The position numbers were made by a program, and so were the translations under genes. DNA of 64,000 nucleotides from Taeniopygia guttata (taxonomy: Eukaryota > Chordata > Aves > Passeriformes > Estrildidae). Numbering within the stretch: the first letter of the stretch is position 1; every line of letters begins with the position of its first letter. Under the pieces are notes generated by a model. That model made no database searches. It was not told the DNA's origin and was given only the letters and a program-made list of their open reading frames with translations. Shown in pieces: positions 10,701 to 21,342 of this stretch. Where the stretch lies: positions 23,895,501-23,959,500 of the forward strand of contig NC_133032.1 of assembly GCF_048771995.1 (NCBI RefSeq). The letters run 5' to 3'.

Positions 10701-13700
10701 CAGGAATGAGTGTCAGGATCTGACCTCTGAGGAGATCAGGAGATCTGCAAGCCAGGACTGAGCTGGTAAATCCCCTGTAAACCTTGAGAGAGTCAGTTGA
10801 GGCCATGCTGCTCCCTGGGCTCGAGCACCTGGGCTGTACACAGTCAGGAAGGCTGTACCAGCCATGCTTGCAATCCATTCCTCTTCTTTCTAGAGATATT
10901 GATGCAGATTAATCTGTTTTATTGTCTTTCACATTCAAGAGCACTAAGAAATGCAATTCAGTAGCTGTTGAAAATTTAACCACCTATTTGCATCTGGGGT
11001 AAATTATTGCAAGGCATGTTTAGGGTGTGAATTCTTCCAAGCAGCCTGCCTGTAGAAGGCCTTCTGAGAGCCCTGCTGGTGCTATTCACTGTGACAGAAC
11101 AATGCTTTCTGTTCTTCAGGAGGCAGGTTCCCTTTCCGTTCCAGGGCTTGGCTGTGTCTCATTGCTGAGATAAGAATGCTTCCTAGTGTTTCTTTTTTCA
11201 TAGCAGCTAAACTGAGTTGCTGGAGTGAGCTGAGGCCATCTGTCCTCATGCTGGAAAGGAAGAGTACAGCCTGCTGTCAGCTATCTTAAGCTCCTGGCAA
11301 ATCAGGAGTGTGACTTGGGGGACTTAGGAAGGAGTCTCTCCCTGAATTGCAGACCATGGTGATAAACCAGTCTGCCCTACTTGGCATACTGGTTCAAGAT
11401 GTCGCTGTTTAGTGGGGAGCATCCCAGTAATGCAGACATGGCTTTTCCTGCCTCTCTGACTGGATTCTCCTCCCCTCTTCCACATGAGTGTGTTTGAGTC
11501 CATAACATGCTGTTTGGAAAATTAGTTTCCTGCGTAGTCAACAGAAAAAGTCATGGAATCGCTAAAGTACACTACTGAAACACATTTCCTGTGCTAAAGG
11601 AGCTGCAAAACTTGCCAGGAAGTGCTGTGTGATAGCAGTATGATTTGTAACATTATTTATTGTAAGTAGTCACTAATTCTGCTGTGGCTGGACAGCAGAG
11701 TTAAGATGTTAATGCATCATTAAATCATTAGTACTAGTATACAAGCATAAATTTGTTCTTAATGTGAAGTATAAATCAAAAAAGCTATATCCTGACACAC
11801 CCATATAGTTTTGCTTTGAGAAAGAACAGAATGAACTCTCACCTTGCTATTCCCTAGACACATAGGTTTGATATTTTTGAACTCCAAAATTCATCTCCCA
11901 GATCTGAACACTGGCTGCTTTATGGCACTGTTTTTCTACCAGCAAGGTGCTTTTTCATTTTCACTGTGCTCTGGGAATTAGGGAATTAGAGAGGAGTAAG
12001 GCAGCTGTACCATAAGCTTAGAAGCTCATTTCTGACCTGCTTTATTCTTGTAGCTGTGTCTGGAGTTGTTAATAATGACATTATCTGGAGCACAGCCATT
12101 GACCAACCTTCTGATCTTGCAAGAGGATCAAGGAAGATGTCTGCACTCGTGCAGAATTTTACAGACATGCTTCAGGCTTTGTGCAAGTGCAGGGCCCATC
12201 TGTATGGGCTGCATCTATAGATTTTTATCTGGGGACCAAACATGTGTGCTGAGCATTATTTATTCCATCCATTGCTAAGTCAAAATACTGTGCAAAACAC
12301 ATGTACAAGAATACACAATGCCAGAAGAACTTTAACTATTGTACTCTGCATACATAAAGAGTAGTTCACGGGTCTTGTTAGAAACACAGAGCAGATATTC
12401 ACACTGTGTTAACTCTAAAAGTGTTCTACAGTGAGAGACAAATTCCATTTAAAAGGAGATTGGATAGACTGCAACAGAGGTACTCAATCTTGGAATCATG
12501 ACTTTCCTCTCTGATACCTTGTTTCAACTTAAATAGAGGTTGGAATCCTCATTTCTCAGATGCAAGGTAGGGTTTAGTTGGAAATGCTTCATGTTTTAGT
12601 CTGTTGGACCTTTCTTTTATTGAAGACTCTCAACAGTTCTTACCCACAGAGGCAGGGTTTTCATAAAGAACGTGCAAGATGAACTGATGTTGATGTTTGT
12701 AAGTCAGAGCAAGATTATGTGCTATCCAAAAATCCAGTAGAAATAAAACAGATAAACCACAGGATGTTCCTATTTCTCCAAGGGCTCCACCAGTGGCAGT
12801 ACATGCTGGGCTCTTCCCCAGGATGTATTGTGCAGGCAGCATGGCTATCATGCAGGTCATTAGAATGTCACCAATGTCATTGAAGTTAAGGATGGATTCC
12901 TGCCTCTCTACCATTTCTCTCCAGTTGCTGTAAGGCTTTAAGAGACATTCATGAGCTAAAGATTTTTTTTCCCTCACAGGAACACAATAAGCCCCTGTCA
13001 AAGCAATCAGTTGTTTATTCTGATGAATGTACGTGATTATTAAAAACAGAACAACCTCTTGGAGAAATGGAGCTTCCATCTAAACCTTACAAAATTCTTC
13101 CATTACCTTGTTTGGAAATGAAGAGGAGTTGGGGTAGAGAATTCTTTGTTTTCTTTTTCTTTGGAAACATCCTTATTTGGCATCTGTAAAGCATTTACAT
13201 TCTCTAGTTCTGGATCAAAGTACTTTCATGGCTCATGTTACTTATTTCCTTCTTTAACTTAAGCACAGAAAGAAAAATGGATTTTTTCCTCCCTCAGGCT
13301 TACAGTATAAACCATTGTGAAAAGTCAAATCCTAGCTTTTAGCAAGGAAGTAGTGAGCATAAGGAATAAAACATCTTAAAATGTATAATCTGAAGAACCA
13401 CCATCACCCACTTCAGAATGGGTGATGCAAGTCCCTATAGCAGTTACAAAGTATTTAAGGTAAAATGTAGTAAAACTAAACTAAGTTAACTGTGCTGCTG
13501 GATTTCTTTCATTCCTCATGTTCCAAAGGTTTGTGCTCTTCAGGGGAAGACCTTTGTCCTCCTCAGCCTGTGTAGCAGCTAATACAGTTGGCCAAGTATT
13601 GGGGTACAAACTGCAGTTGGACCAGGCACTAGAAAGATTACAAGAAAAACACTATTTTCTTTGTTTGATGAACAGCAGGATGAAATTTGGAGCTGGCAGA

Positions 13701-15690
13701 AATATTTTCTGATAGAAGAACAAGAAACCCCTGTGTATCAGCTATGGCACATTATCTTGTGTTAAATTTGCAGGAGAGTGTAGATAGTTTGTTTCTGAAT
13801 GCAAAACAAACCCTTTCCAAGTCTGCCCCTCCCGTTGGTTCTATGCCCCTGAGAGTTTGGTGTTTCTGCTTATTTTCAGAGCTGTGCTGGCTGTTTGCTG
13901 GCTTTCTGCCTTTTGTACACACATGGAGCTGAGCCCCATCACCCTCTTCACCTTGCAGACATGCTTCTAGGCTGTGGCCTGTGACCTGGAGTATTAGTTT
14001 CCTCCTGTTTCCAAGTATTGCTACAGAAGTGTATATAGTGGTTGGGTTTGATTTATCTTCTAGGAAGAATTTGGATGTATATCAGTTTTAGCATGGCTTG
14101 GAAGGATGCAATTAGCTTGAGGAAGCCAGTAGAATAGTATATCCTTTGTTCTCCTGGAAATAAATAATAAATTATCATCTATATTTTAGTGTGTTAAGAT
14201 ATTTAAATTGGTTTCCTTCACAGACCTTCATTCTGCAAGGTTCTAGTCTAGTCCTTGTTGTAAGGGAAGGTACTGTAGTGCAAAGCATATCTAACTATAA
14301 AGCAATGTAGACTACAGGCTGTTGGGCTGATTTGTTTCCATTAGCTTGCATCCAGCAGATCTGAACTTATTCCAGAGTTCCAGCATTCCTCCAAAAATAA
14401 CGTTACTGATACCCTCTGTCACACTGTTCTCCCTACAGAGCTCTGAGACACATAATTTCTCTAATGCAAGGCAAAAAGCCGCTCCCTTTGGATTATGAGC
14501 TAAACCCTAACTTCAGAGAGAAACACAAACTACCACAAACAGTGCTGCTCCCTCCTTGGTAGCAACTGCATATTGGTCACTGCATTCTTCCACACCCCTT
14601 GTAATTAAATGCAACTTCAGGTATTGCTTTTCATTCTTTGTGTGACATGAAAAATTAAATCTTTTGCTTGCTTTTGGACCCTGGAAAAATATAGTTGGTT
14701 TGGGGAAGGAATTTGCTATCAGAACATTCCCAAATCCTACCTGGGTCTTAAGAACTGGTGTTGGACTCCTGCTCAGGCACGGGCCCTTTCTTCCTCTCTC
14801 CACATTGAGAAGGGATGAATATGGATTCCAAATTTTGCTTGTGCAATATTCTTCACTCTCAAGACTGCAACCTTGGACAACTGACCCAATGGTTTCTTTC
14901 CAAAATTAATCTGTTTCAGCTGATGGATTTCAACACTGCTGGCATGCATCCATTGGTGTCCCACTGGCTACCTAATACTAGATAGAAATTAAGATTATGC
15001 AGGTACTGTGAAGTGAAAAGACCAAGGATATGAAATTTTCCTATATTAAAATAATGACTTCCTGATGCAACTGAGATTAAGTATTGATATTTTATATCAG
15101 TGCAACAATTCAATAAATTCAATTTTGAGGATGCAAGTGAAAAAGATTTCAGAACTAGGGATTATAAGTAATTAATTGCTATAGATTATATAGTAAAGGT
15201 GTGTAAAGAGAGATTGGTGTAGTGTCCATTTGAACTCTAAATTACATCTTTTTTAGGGAGTGTGACTAATTAGATGAATACAACATAGACAATTACCTGA
15301 TGTTTCGCTCAGAGGGGTACAGGGGATGTTTCAATGTAACAGGAATTCTACCCCTGGAGACTGTTTGCTGAATTCTTTAAAGGCCAGGCATACTTCAAAA
15401 TGTAAGTCAGTGAAAAATTTATCTTCATGTTTCCCCTAAAATATTATTGACATAGAAAATTTAAGATATTTTTTACACCCATAAATTAAATAGGGCTGAG
15501 GACAGAAAATTTGAATACTGAGCTTCCCTCTTGTTAATCTGGTTTTGCTGATCCTTTTTCCAAATTTCTTTTTCCTATTTTTTTTTTTCCCTAGTACTTC
15601 AGCATCAGTTGGTATAGAGTGTCTGTTGTGGTGGAGTTTAGACTCCACAGCCAAGCCTGGAGCTCCATAGTGTGGTGAAATGTCTAATGT

Positions 15691-15782
15691 GTTAGGTTTT
15701 TTTTTGTTTTGTTTTGTTTTGGTTTTTTTTGGGGGGGGGAGAGGGGGGTTGTTTTATTTTTTATGTTTTTGGGGTTTTTTCT
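15691..15782. repeat. G/T low-complexity tract with long G runs
   Basis: The tract contains repeated gtttt units followed by a run of nine Gs at 15731-15739, GA interruptions, six Gs at 15743-15748 and a further ggg-containing run at 15771-15774, all set in T-rich sequence. The strand asymmetry is nearly complete (G/T on +). Confidence 0.85.
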
Positions 15783-17017
15783 GTTGGAAAGCTTAAAGTA
15801 GAATCAGATAACTTGGTGTTTTCCAGGGAACAAGAACAGGAGATAAAAGTAAAAACCCCAAACAGCAAAGTAACACAGATCTCTCTGGCCTTTTTTATGT
15901 GATGCAAGGCAGTAGACTTACCTGGTTTCTTGATTGAGCACTGGTTTATGTGATAAATTGCTGATAATTTTGTTGGAGCCTCTTGTCAGGAATAGTAAAG
16001 ATGGGTATGTATTTTCACAGGCAGGCCTGTGTTGCTTTAAGAACTGAAGTGAGGCTAATGCTTTCTACTGTTAGTGAAATTTTCTTTTTTGCAGACATGC
16101 ATTTCTAGACTGCCATAACCAGAAAGGAGTTGGCCCTGTTTAGCCTGTCTAGTTGTCATCTGCCTTAATTCCTTCCCTGTTTTCAATACCTAGTGCTAAT
16201 TATGTGGACATCTGCAAGAGAGGTGCTAGCTCAGACCAACTGTGAGGACACCTTACTGTATGAGGGGGTGTTTATTCCTTTTTGATTAACACAGCAGAAG
16301 GCTGTAATAATCATAATTCCAGCTTTAAATTCACAGCTTCTTATTGTATCATATGTCTAAGCCTTGCTGTGCATTAACTACATGGCTGCAGAAGTATGAT
16401 CAAGAAGTCTTTGAAATGAGAGGAGGCCTGTGTCTGGACAAGTGGAGGTGCTTCCAAGGTCTCCTCTTTGCCCCTCTCTGCCCTTATCAGTGGATTGATT
16501 CACTTTGTTTCATTTTACATTGTCCCCACCTCATCTCCTGTCCCATGTAAATATTAAACAAGTAGGTCTGGGAAGAAAAATAGCTTAATGGGATAAAAAG
16601 AATGACCTTTGGGAAAAAAACTATAGAATAAATTCCACCTTGTGGAAAAAGAATCATACTGAAACAGAAGGAAGAAGACTTGGAGAGGGCTATGACATGG
16701 AGAGGGCAGCTTGAAATGTCTGAGATGACCGCTCCCTTCCCACCTCACAGTCACCCTGTGTGCTGGAGCAGTGCAGGAGGGGGGATGGCAACAGCAATGA
16801 TTTGTTACTGCCTCTGGTATTCTGTGTGCCAGTCTCCTGGTGTGGCCAGTCTGCCCTTCCATTTCAAATTCACACAGCTCTGTATGTTTGTGCTTGTTTC
16901 CCCCACAGCAGACACTCCTAATGATGCTTATACATCACTCTAATCTGACTCCCACTGATCTGTAAGGGGGAAGAATGTGCAGCAAGATGTTCACACGCTG
17001 CTGGTAGAGGATAGGCA

Positions 17018-17056
17018 ACCAGAGGCAGGTACCAGAGGTAGGGACCAGAGGCATGC
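17018..17056. repeat. Three-copy 13-bp tandem repeat
   Basis: The unit accagaggcaggt occurs three times in direct succession with a few substitutions (copies at 17018, 17031 and 17044). It is a minimal minisatellite seed. Confidence 0.8.
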
Positions 17057-18206
17057 CAGGTATCTGGCACTATTAGAGGTAGCAAATATGTCTTCTGGTA
17101 TCTATTCTGTCCTTCATCCATGCTCAGCAGTGGCAAACGCTGCTGAGGAGTATGCTGACTGTGTGTACTTAGTTTCCTTCATGGGGCAGGAGCCAAACAT
17201 ATGTCTAGGAACAATTGCACCCTCCATCTGTGAGTGATCATCATGCTTAAATACAGCAGCAGACCTGACTTTGGAGTGAAAAGCAGAGCAGAACTCTTCC
17301 CCTGCTTCTGCTCAACAGTGCAGGCAGAGCAGGAGCAGGGAGGAGGGTGGCAGTGCAGACTTTTGGCTGCCTTAAAGTGACCACATCCTGTTAAGCTGCA
17401 GAAACATCAGACTAATGCAGAGATCTGTCTGTTTGAGATGCAGGAGGGTTTGTAGGGATTCAGCAGATAATTTTCAGACATGTTTGTATTGCTGCAGGAA
17501 GAGCAGGGTGCAGGGAGAACTCCTGAACTTGCTCTTTTGTGTAGCCTGTTCACCCATTTCCCACCCATGTCCTAGCTCACTACTGCATGCATATACAGTA
17601 AAATGGATTTATTTCAACGAGATTGCTTTCTTCCCTGATAGCACATGGGAAGTGCATAACTCTTAACACTGAGTCTATGGTGGCAGAGTAATGCTCAGAG
17701 CAGTGGCCAGTTGCCTTTACTTGAAATCCTTTCCCAGCTGATGCCTTGAGACTTAAAGCATAATAGCCATGTCAGAGGGTGTTTCTCACAAAGCAGGGGA
17801 ATTTCCTTCTACAAGCAGAAAGCCAAGCAGCATGAAGAACAAGCACCATGCAGGAACACTGTGGCATGAGAGAGAATTAATGGGTAGTCTCTTAAGTCCT
17901 AAGCCAATACCCAAACAAAGACTTGCACTATTACCCCGTATGAAAATGACACATAAGATATTAACCAAAGGCTGGTCGTTGATGATGATGATGTTGTTCT
18001 GTTGAAGTCACATGCCTAGATCTAAGTGTGCCTGGGAGTTTGGTTGAGCCCAAGTGGGTATAAGAATGCTAAGAGGCTTACCTGGCACAAAATCTAAGTG
18101 AGGAAGTGTCTCATATTTGTGTGATTGCTGATAGCAAATGGCTAAACAATCCAGTTTAGATGGAACTGGAGGAACTTTGGTTTTTCTGGGGACAAAATGA
18201 AAAGGT

Positions 18207-18225
18207 AAAAAAAAAAAAAAAAAAA
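18207..18225. repeat. Poly(A) run, 19 bp
   Basis: A run of 19 A residues. I looked upstream for a retrocopy that this could be the tail of and recognised none. Confidence 0.9.
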
Positions 18226-19603
18226 GGCAGACATCTGTGATACTGGGCCCGTACATTACAGAACATAATTGTGTTGTGGACAGAAGATCAAGAAATCTAA
18301 GTGTGGGCAACTGCAGCATATTTGGGGCAGTTCTAGTCTTCCTTTCTGTTGGACAGAAATTGCTGAAGTGCTAAAGTTCAAACTTTCATGTTCCTATTTT
18401 GCTTTTTGAAATATGCAATAGGGGGTTGTGTTTCACAGAAGACTTCAACTGGATGCACAGAACCCTCTTAGGACTGGGTATGGGTCAGCAAGGAACAAAT
18501 GCACCCACTGTCCTTACAGGGTTTCTTTCCACTTCCCTGTCAGAGGCACAGTGTAGCCCTAGGGCTTTTTCCTTTCCAATAAAGGCTTAATCCAAGATAA
18601 CAGTGTCTGGCAAGCTCAAGTTCTCGTTAAGGATGTTGCATACCTGTTTTGATGGTACTTGTTAATGTCTCAGTATGGAAAGTGAACATTAGTGCTACAG
18701 GTTTGAGAGTTGCAGGCATGACCGTTATTTAAAAAGTTATCTATTAGCTTTGTGACTCTTCAAAAAAGGGCAGCTGAGCATCTGGCATAATCTCACATGA
18801 AAATGTGTCATGGAAATGGTTATGCACCAGCCTGGGCTAAGAAGTTGTTGAGTAAAATAGCTCAGAAAAGCTTTTGTTGATTGTGCATGACTGGAACATA
18901 GTTGTTTGTGCTGTTTTGTGAACAGGAGAGGAGGACATTGTACTTTCAGAGAAATCTTGGACTCCTTTACTGTGTGGATAATGACTGTAACACTGTGACT
19001 ACTCTTGGCAGTTCATGTAAATGTTCCTTTAAATGGGAAGTGTAAATAAAATTGTAAGGACCTCTGTAAACTGAGAGCTGTCTGGTTAATATGGGATGTG
19101 AACATTTTCTGCAGTTCTGCATGTCCCTGGAGGCCTTTCCAAGGAGTGGTTGGTCCTCCTAGACACCATCCTGTGGGGCCTGGGGAAAGGAGCTGGCATG
19201 AGACTCTGCTTGTTGGGAAAAAAAACTTGAAAAAATATTATTACACTGTCATGACCCATCTCCTCTGTAATCACTAGCTCACATCTAGCCCCATTATTGA
19301 CTCCAAAGGAGCCAGGCTCCTACAGCACTGCAGATTTCCATTCTGATCATTTGTCTCCCTGACAGGAGAGTGTCAGTGAAGGTACAAGGTACAAGGATTT
19401 TTACCAGATTTTTGGATCAGAAATGAGGAGAGCAAAGAACAAATCTGAAAAATCATTTTCCTTATGTATCTATCAAGTTTATCTGCAGGGAGAATGCTCT
19501 AGTGACTGCTAGGTCATTTGAAATAGGCTTTTATAACAAAACAGACCATACCTTATAATGCTGAAAGCTCTGAAAGTTCCTGAAATTTCCCTCCATGGTG
19601 TTC

Positions 19604-19627
19604 TTTTTTTTTTTTTTTTTTTTTTTT
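19604..19627. repeat. Poly(T) run, 24 bp
   Basis: An uninterrupted run of T residues. No minus-strand processed pseudogene is recognisable beside it. Confidence 0.9.
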
Positions 19628-21290
19628 GCTCACAGCTTGGAGCTAACTTCTGCCTACTTCTGACTTCAGTGTGGTGAGTGAGTTTTTCAACAGTCTGAGA
19701 GTGGGCTGTGGACTGTCAAAACCAAATTTCTGGCCTGAATTGGTGAGACACAGTACTGGATTGTCTCACTGGGTTATTCTTTTTTAATTTAAAAGACTAA
19801 TTTATATTAAAACTATTTTACTGTTAAGACCCCTTTAAAATAGTAGGAGTCAAAACATGTTGTAAATTGTATGATATTTTTAGTCCCCACTTACAATGAT
19901 GCCTCAAAAACCTGAAACCAACAACAGCTTTCTTGCTGGATTGGTTTTCTTCCATAGAAGACACGTCCCTTTTTTTTAACTACTTAGAGTCACCTCATTC
20001 TGTAATTAAGGGTTGAAAAGCCATAAATCACTGTCCTGTTTGATGTGTTCCAGCACATGGGAGTTTCTTACTGCAAAATCTAACTTGTGGGAAAATACCT
20101 GGCCTTTGTGTACATGGAGGAGGGAAAGAGGGAATCTTCAGTCCTTTGCTCTTCAGTTAGGTTTCCTTGGAAAAACTGTAATTACCCTCATTACCTTCAG
20201 CATGTGTGTAACTCCTGCTGCTGTGCATTGTACCAATGATTTTAATCAAATCACATGCTTCAGGGATTTAGCTTGTCAGCTCTGAGGGGTAAGAAAAAAT
20301 GTAAATTTACCCCTTCATGCTTTTTTTTCTTCTCCTTCTCTTCCCCCCTTGCCAGCCCCTGGCCTTGTATGCTTGGCTGTGTGCTGGTGCTTGAGTCACA
20401 CTGACAGCCAACTCTGAGGGTGGAACTGAAGCTTCCCCCAGGTCGGCTCAACAGGAACAGTGGATGATGTTCATTTTCTCTACAGCATGAGGCAGGGACT
20501 CGGGCTAGTTTGTTTGCTTATTAAACTGTACTTATTATCTAGTATGTTAGCTTTTGAAAAATTAAGTAATATATTGAGTAGGAAGAGACGGGAACTGTAA
20601 GGAGTTACCAGGTTTTTCAAGATAGTTACTACAAGAAGAGGTAAAAAACCCCCAAAAAACTCCTGTCAAACAGTTGTGTCTGTCTGATGGGATTTGACAA
20701 TTGGATTTGCACGCACAGGTCGAAGGAAGGGAGAGGTTAAGGGTTCGGCTTCTCCTTCTACCCGGGCTTGGGACAGCGCGCTCTGCTTTCCCTCAGTGCG
20801 GTGGGAAAAGCGCGGCCCCTCAGAGCTGGGCCCTCAGGGCTGCAGCCGGCGCGGCGCCCTCAGGGCAGCCCTGCGGCGGGGAAGGGGTGCCCGGCCCGAG
20901 GGCAGCGCCCGCTCCTGAGGGGCCGCGGCTGCTCCCGTTGCGGCTCACCCCGGCGTGCAGCAGGTGCCCGGGACCCCGGCCGGGGCGCGGGGCGGGTCCG
21001 TGCGGGTCCCGCCCGGTCCGGCGGCACCGCCCCCCGCGCTGCCCGGCGGGGCGGGGGCGCCGAGAGCCCCGGGCGGCCCTCGCTCCGCTCCGCTCCGGCA
21101 GCGGCCGCCGGCGCGAACAAAGGCGGCGGCGGCAGGCGGCGGTGGCGGCGCGGCCGTGCGCGGCAGCCCGCCCGCCCCTGCTTCCTGGGCCGGACCAGGC
21201 GAGGCGGCCCCCGCCCCGCCGCCAAGCGGAGCCGCCGCCGCCGCAGCAGCGCCGGTCGCGGGGCGCGCTCGCCGCCCGTCGCGGAGCTGC

Positions 21291-21342
21291 ATGTGCGCGG
21301 GAGCCGTGGCGGAGGATGGCCGTGCTCAAGCTCGCCGACCAG
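21291..21342 (+). promoter_or_regulatory. ANKRD44: Upstream AUG overlapping the ANKRD44 start
   Basis: An ATG at 21291 lies 25 bases before the main start, in a different frame. Its reading frame (MCAGAVAEDGRAQ...) stays open past the main ATG to the donor at 21343. Its context is weak (T at -3, T at +4). If it is in the mature leader, ribosomes starting there would miss the main start, so it may dampen translation. Whether it is transcribed depends on the unknown start site. Confidence 0.45.
21316..21342 (+). CDS. ANKRD44: ANKRD44 first coding exon (9 codons)
   Basis: ANKRD44 is a regulatory ankyrin-repeat subunit (ARS-B) that scaffolds the PP6 phosphatase complex. The exon encodes MAVLKLADQ and stops at a GT donor (CAG|gtgggc, GT at 21343). 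From memory the human protein begins MAVLKLTDQ before PPLVQAIFSGD, and the paralogue ANKRD28 begins MAFLKLRDQ. The sequence therefore fits the family N-terminus, and position 3 (V) favours ANKRD44. The Kozak context is strong, with A at -3 and G at +4. The frame is open upstream without a stop, but no good alternative in-frame start is apparent near the 5' side. The gene order SF3B1 then ANKRD44 on one strand agrees with other vertebrates. All ankyrin repeats are encoded by later exons outside the window. The nine-residue match alone is weak; synteny, CpG island and donor site together make it convincing. Confidence 0.88.

Larger units (their letters stand above)
7751..20740. other. Intergenic between SF3B1 and ANKRD44
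   Basis: About 13 kb without a recognisable gene. The longest open frame, 149 codons on the minus strand at 12630-13079, matches nothing I know and is within chance expectation. The stretch holds homopolymer runs, a GT-rich block near 15.7 kb and a small 13-bp tandem repeat at 17.0 kb, listed separately. No tRNA or other structured RNA gene was recognised. Confidence 0.6.

Noticed and set aside
12630..13079. 149-codon minus-strand open frame with hydrophobic stretches
   Set aside because: With about 5% stop frequency and about 128,000 codons over six frames, one or two frames this long are expected by chance. I recognise no family and no splice or promoter context.
18207..19627. Poly(A)/poly(T) runs as tails of processed pseudogenes
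   Set aside because: No gene-like sequence was recognised next to either run, and no target-site duplications were seen.
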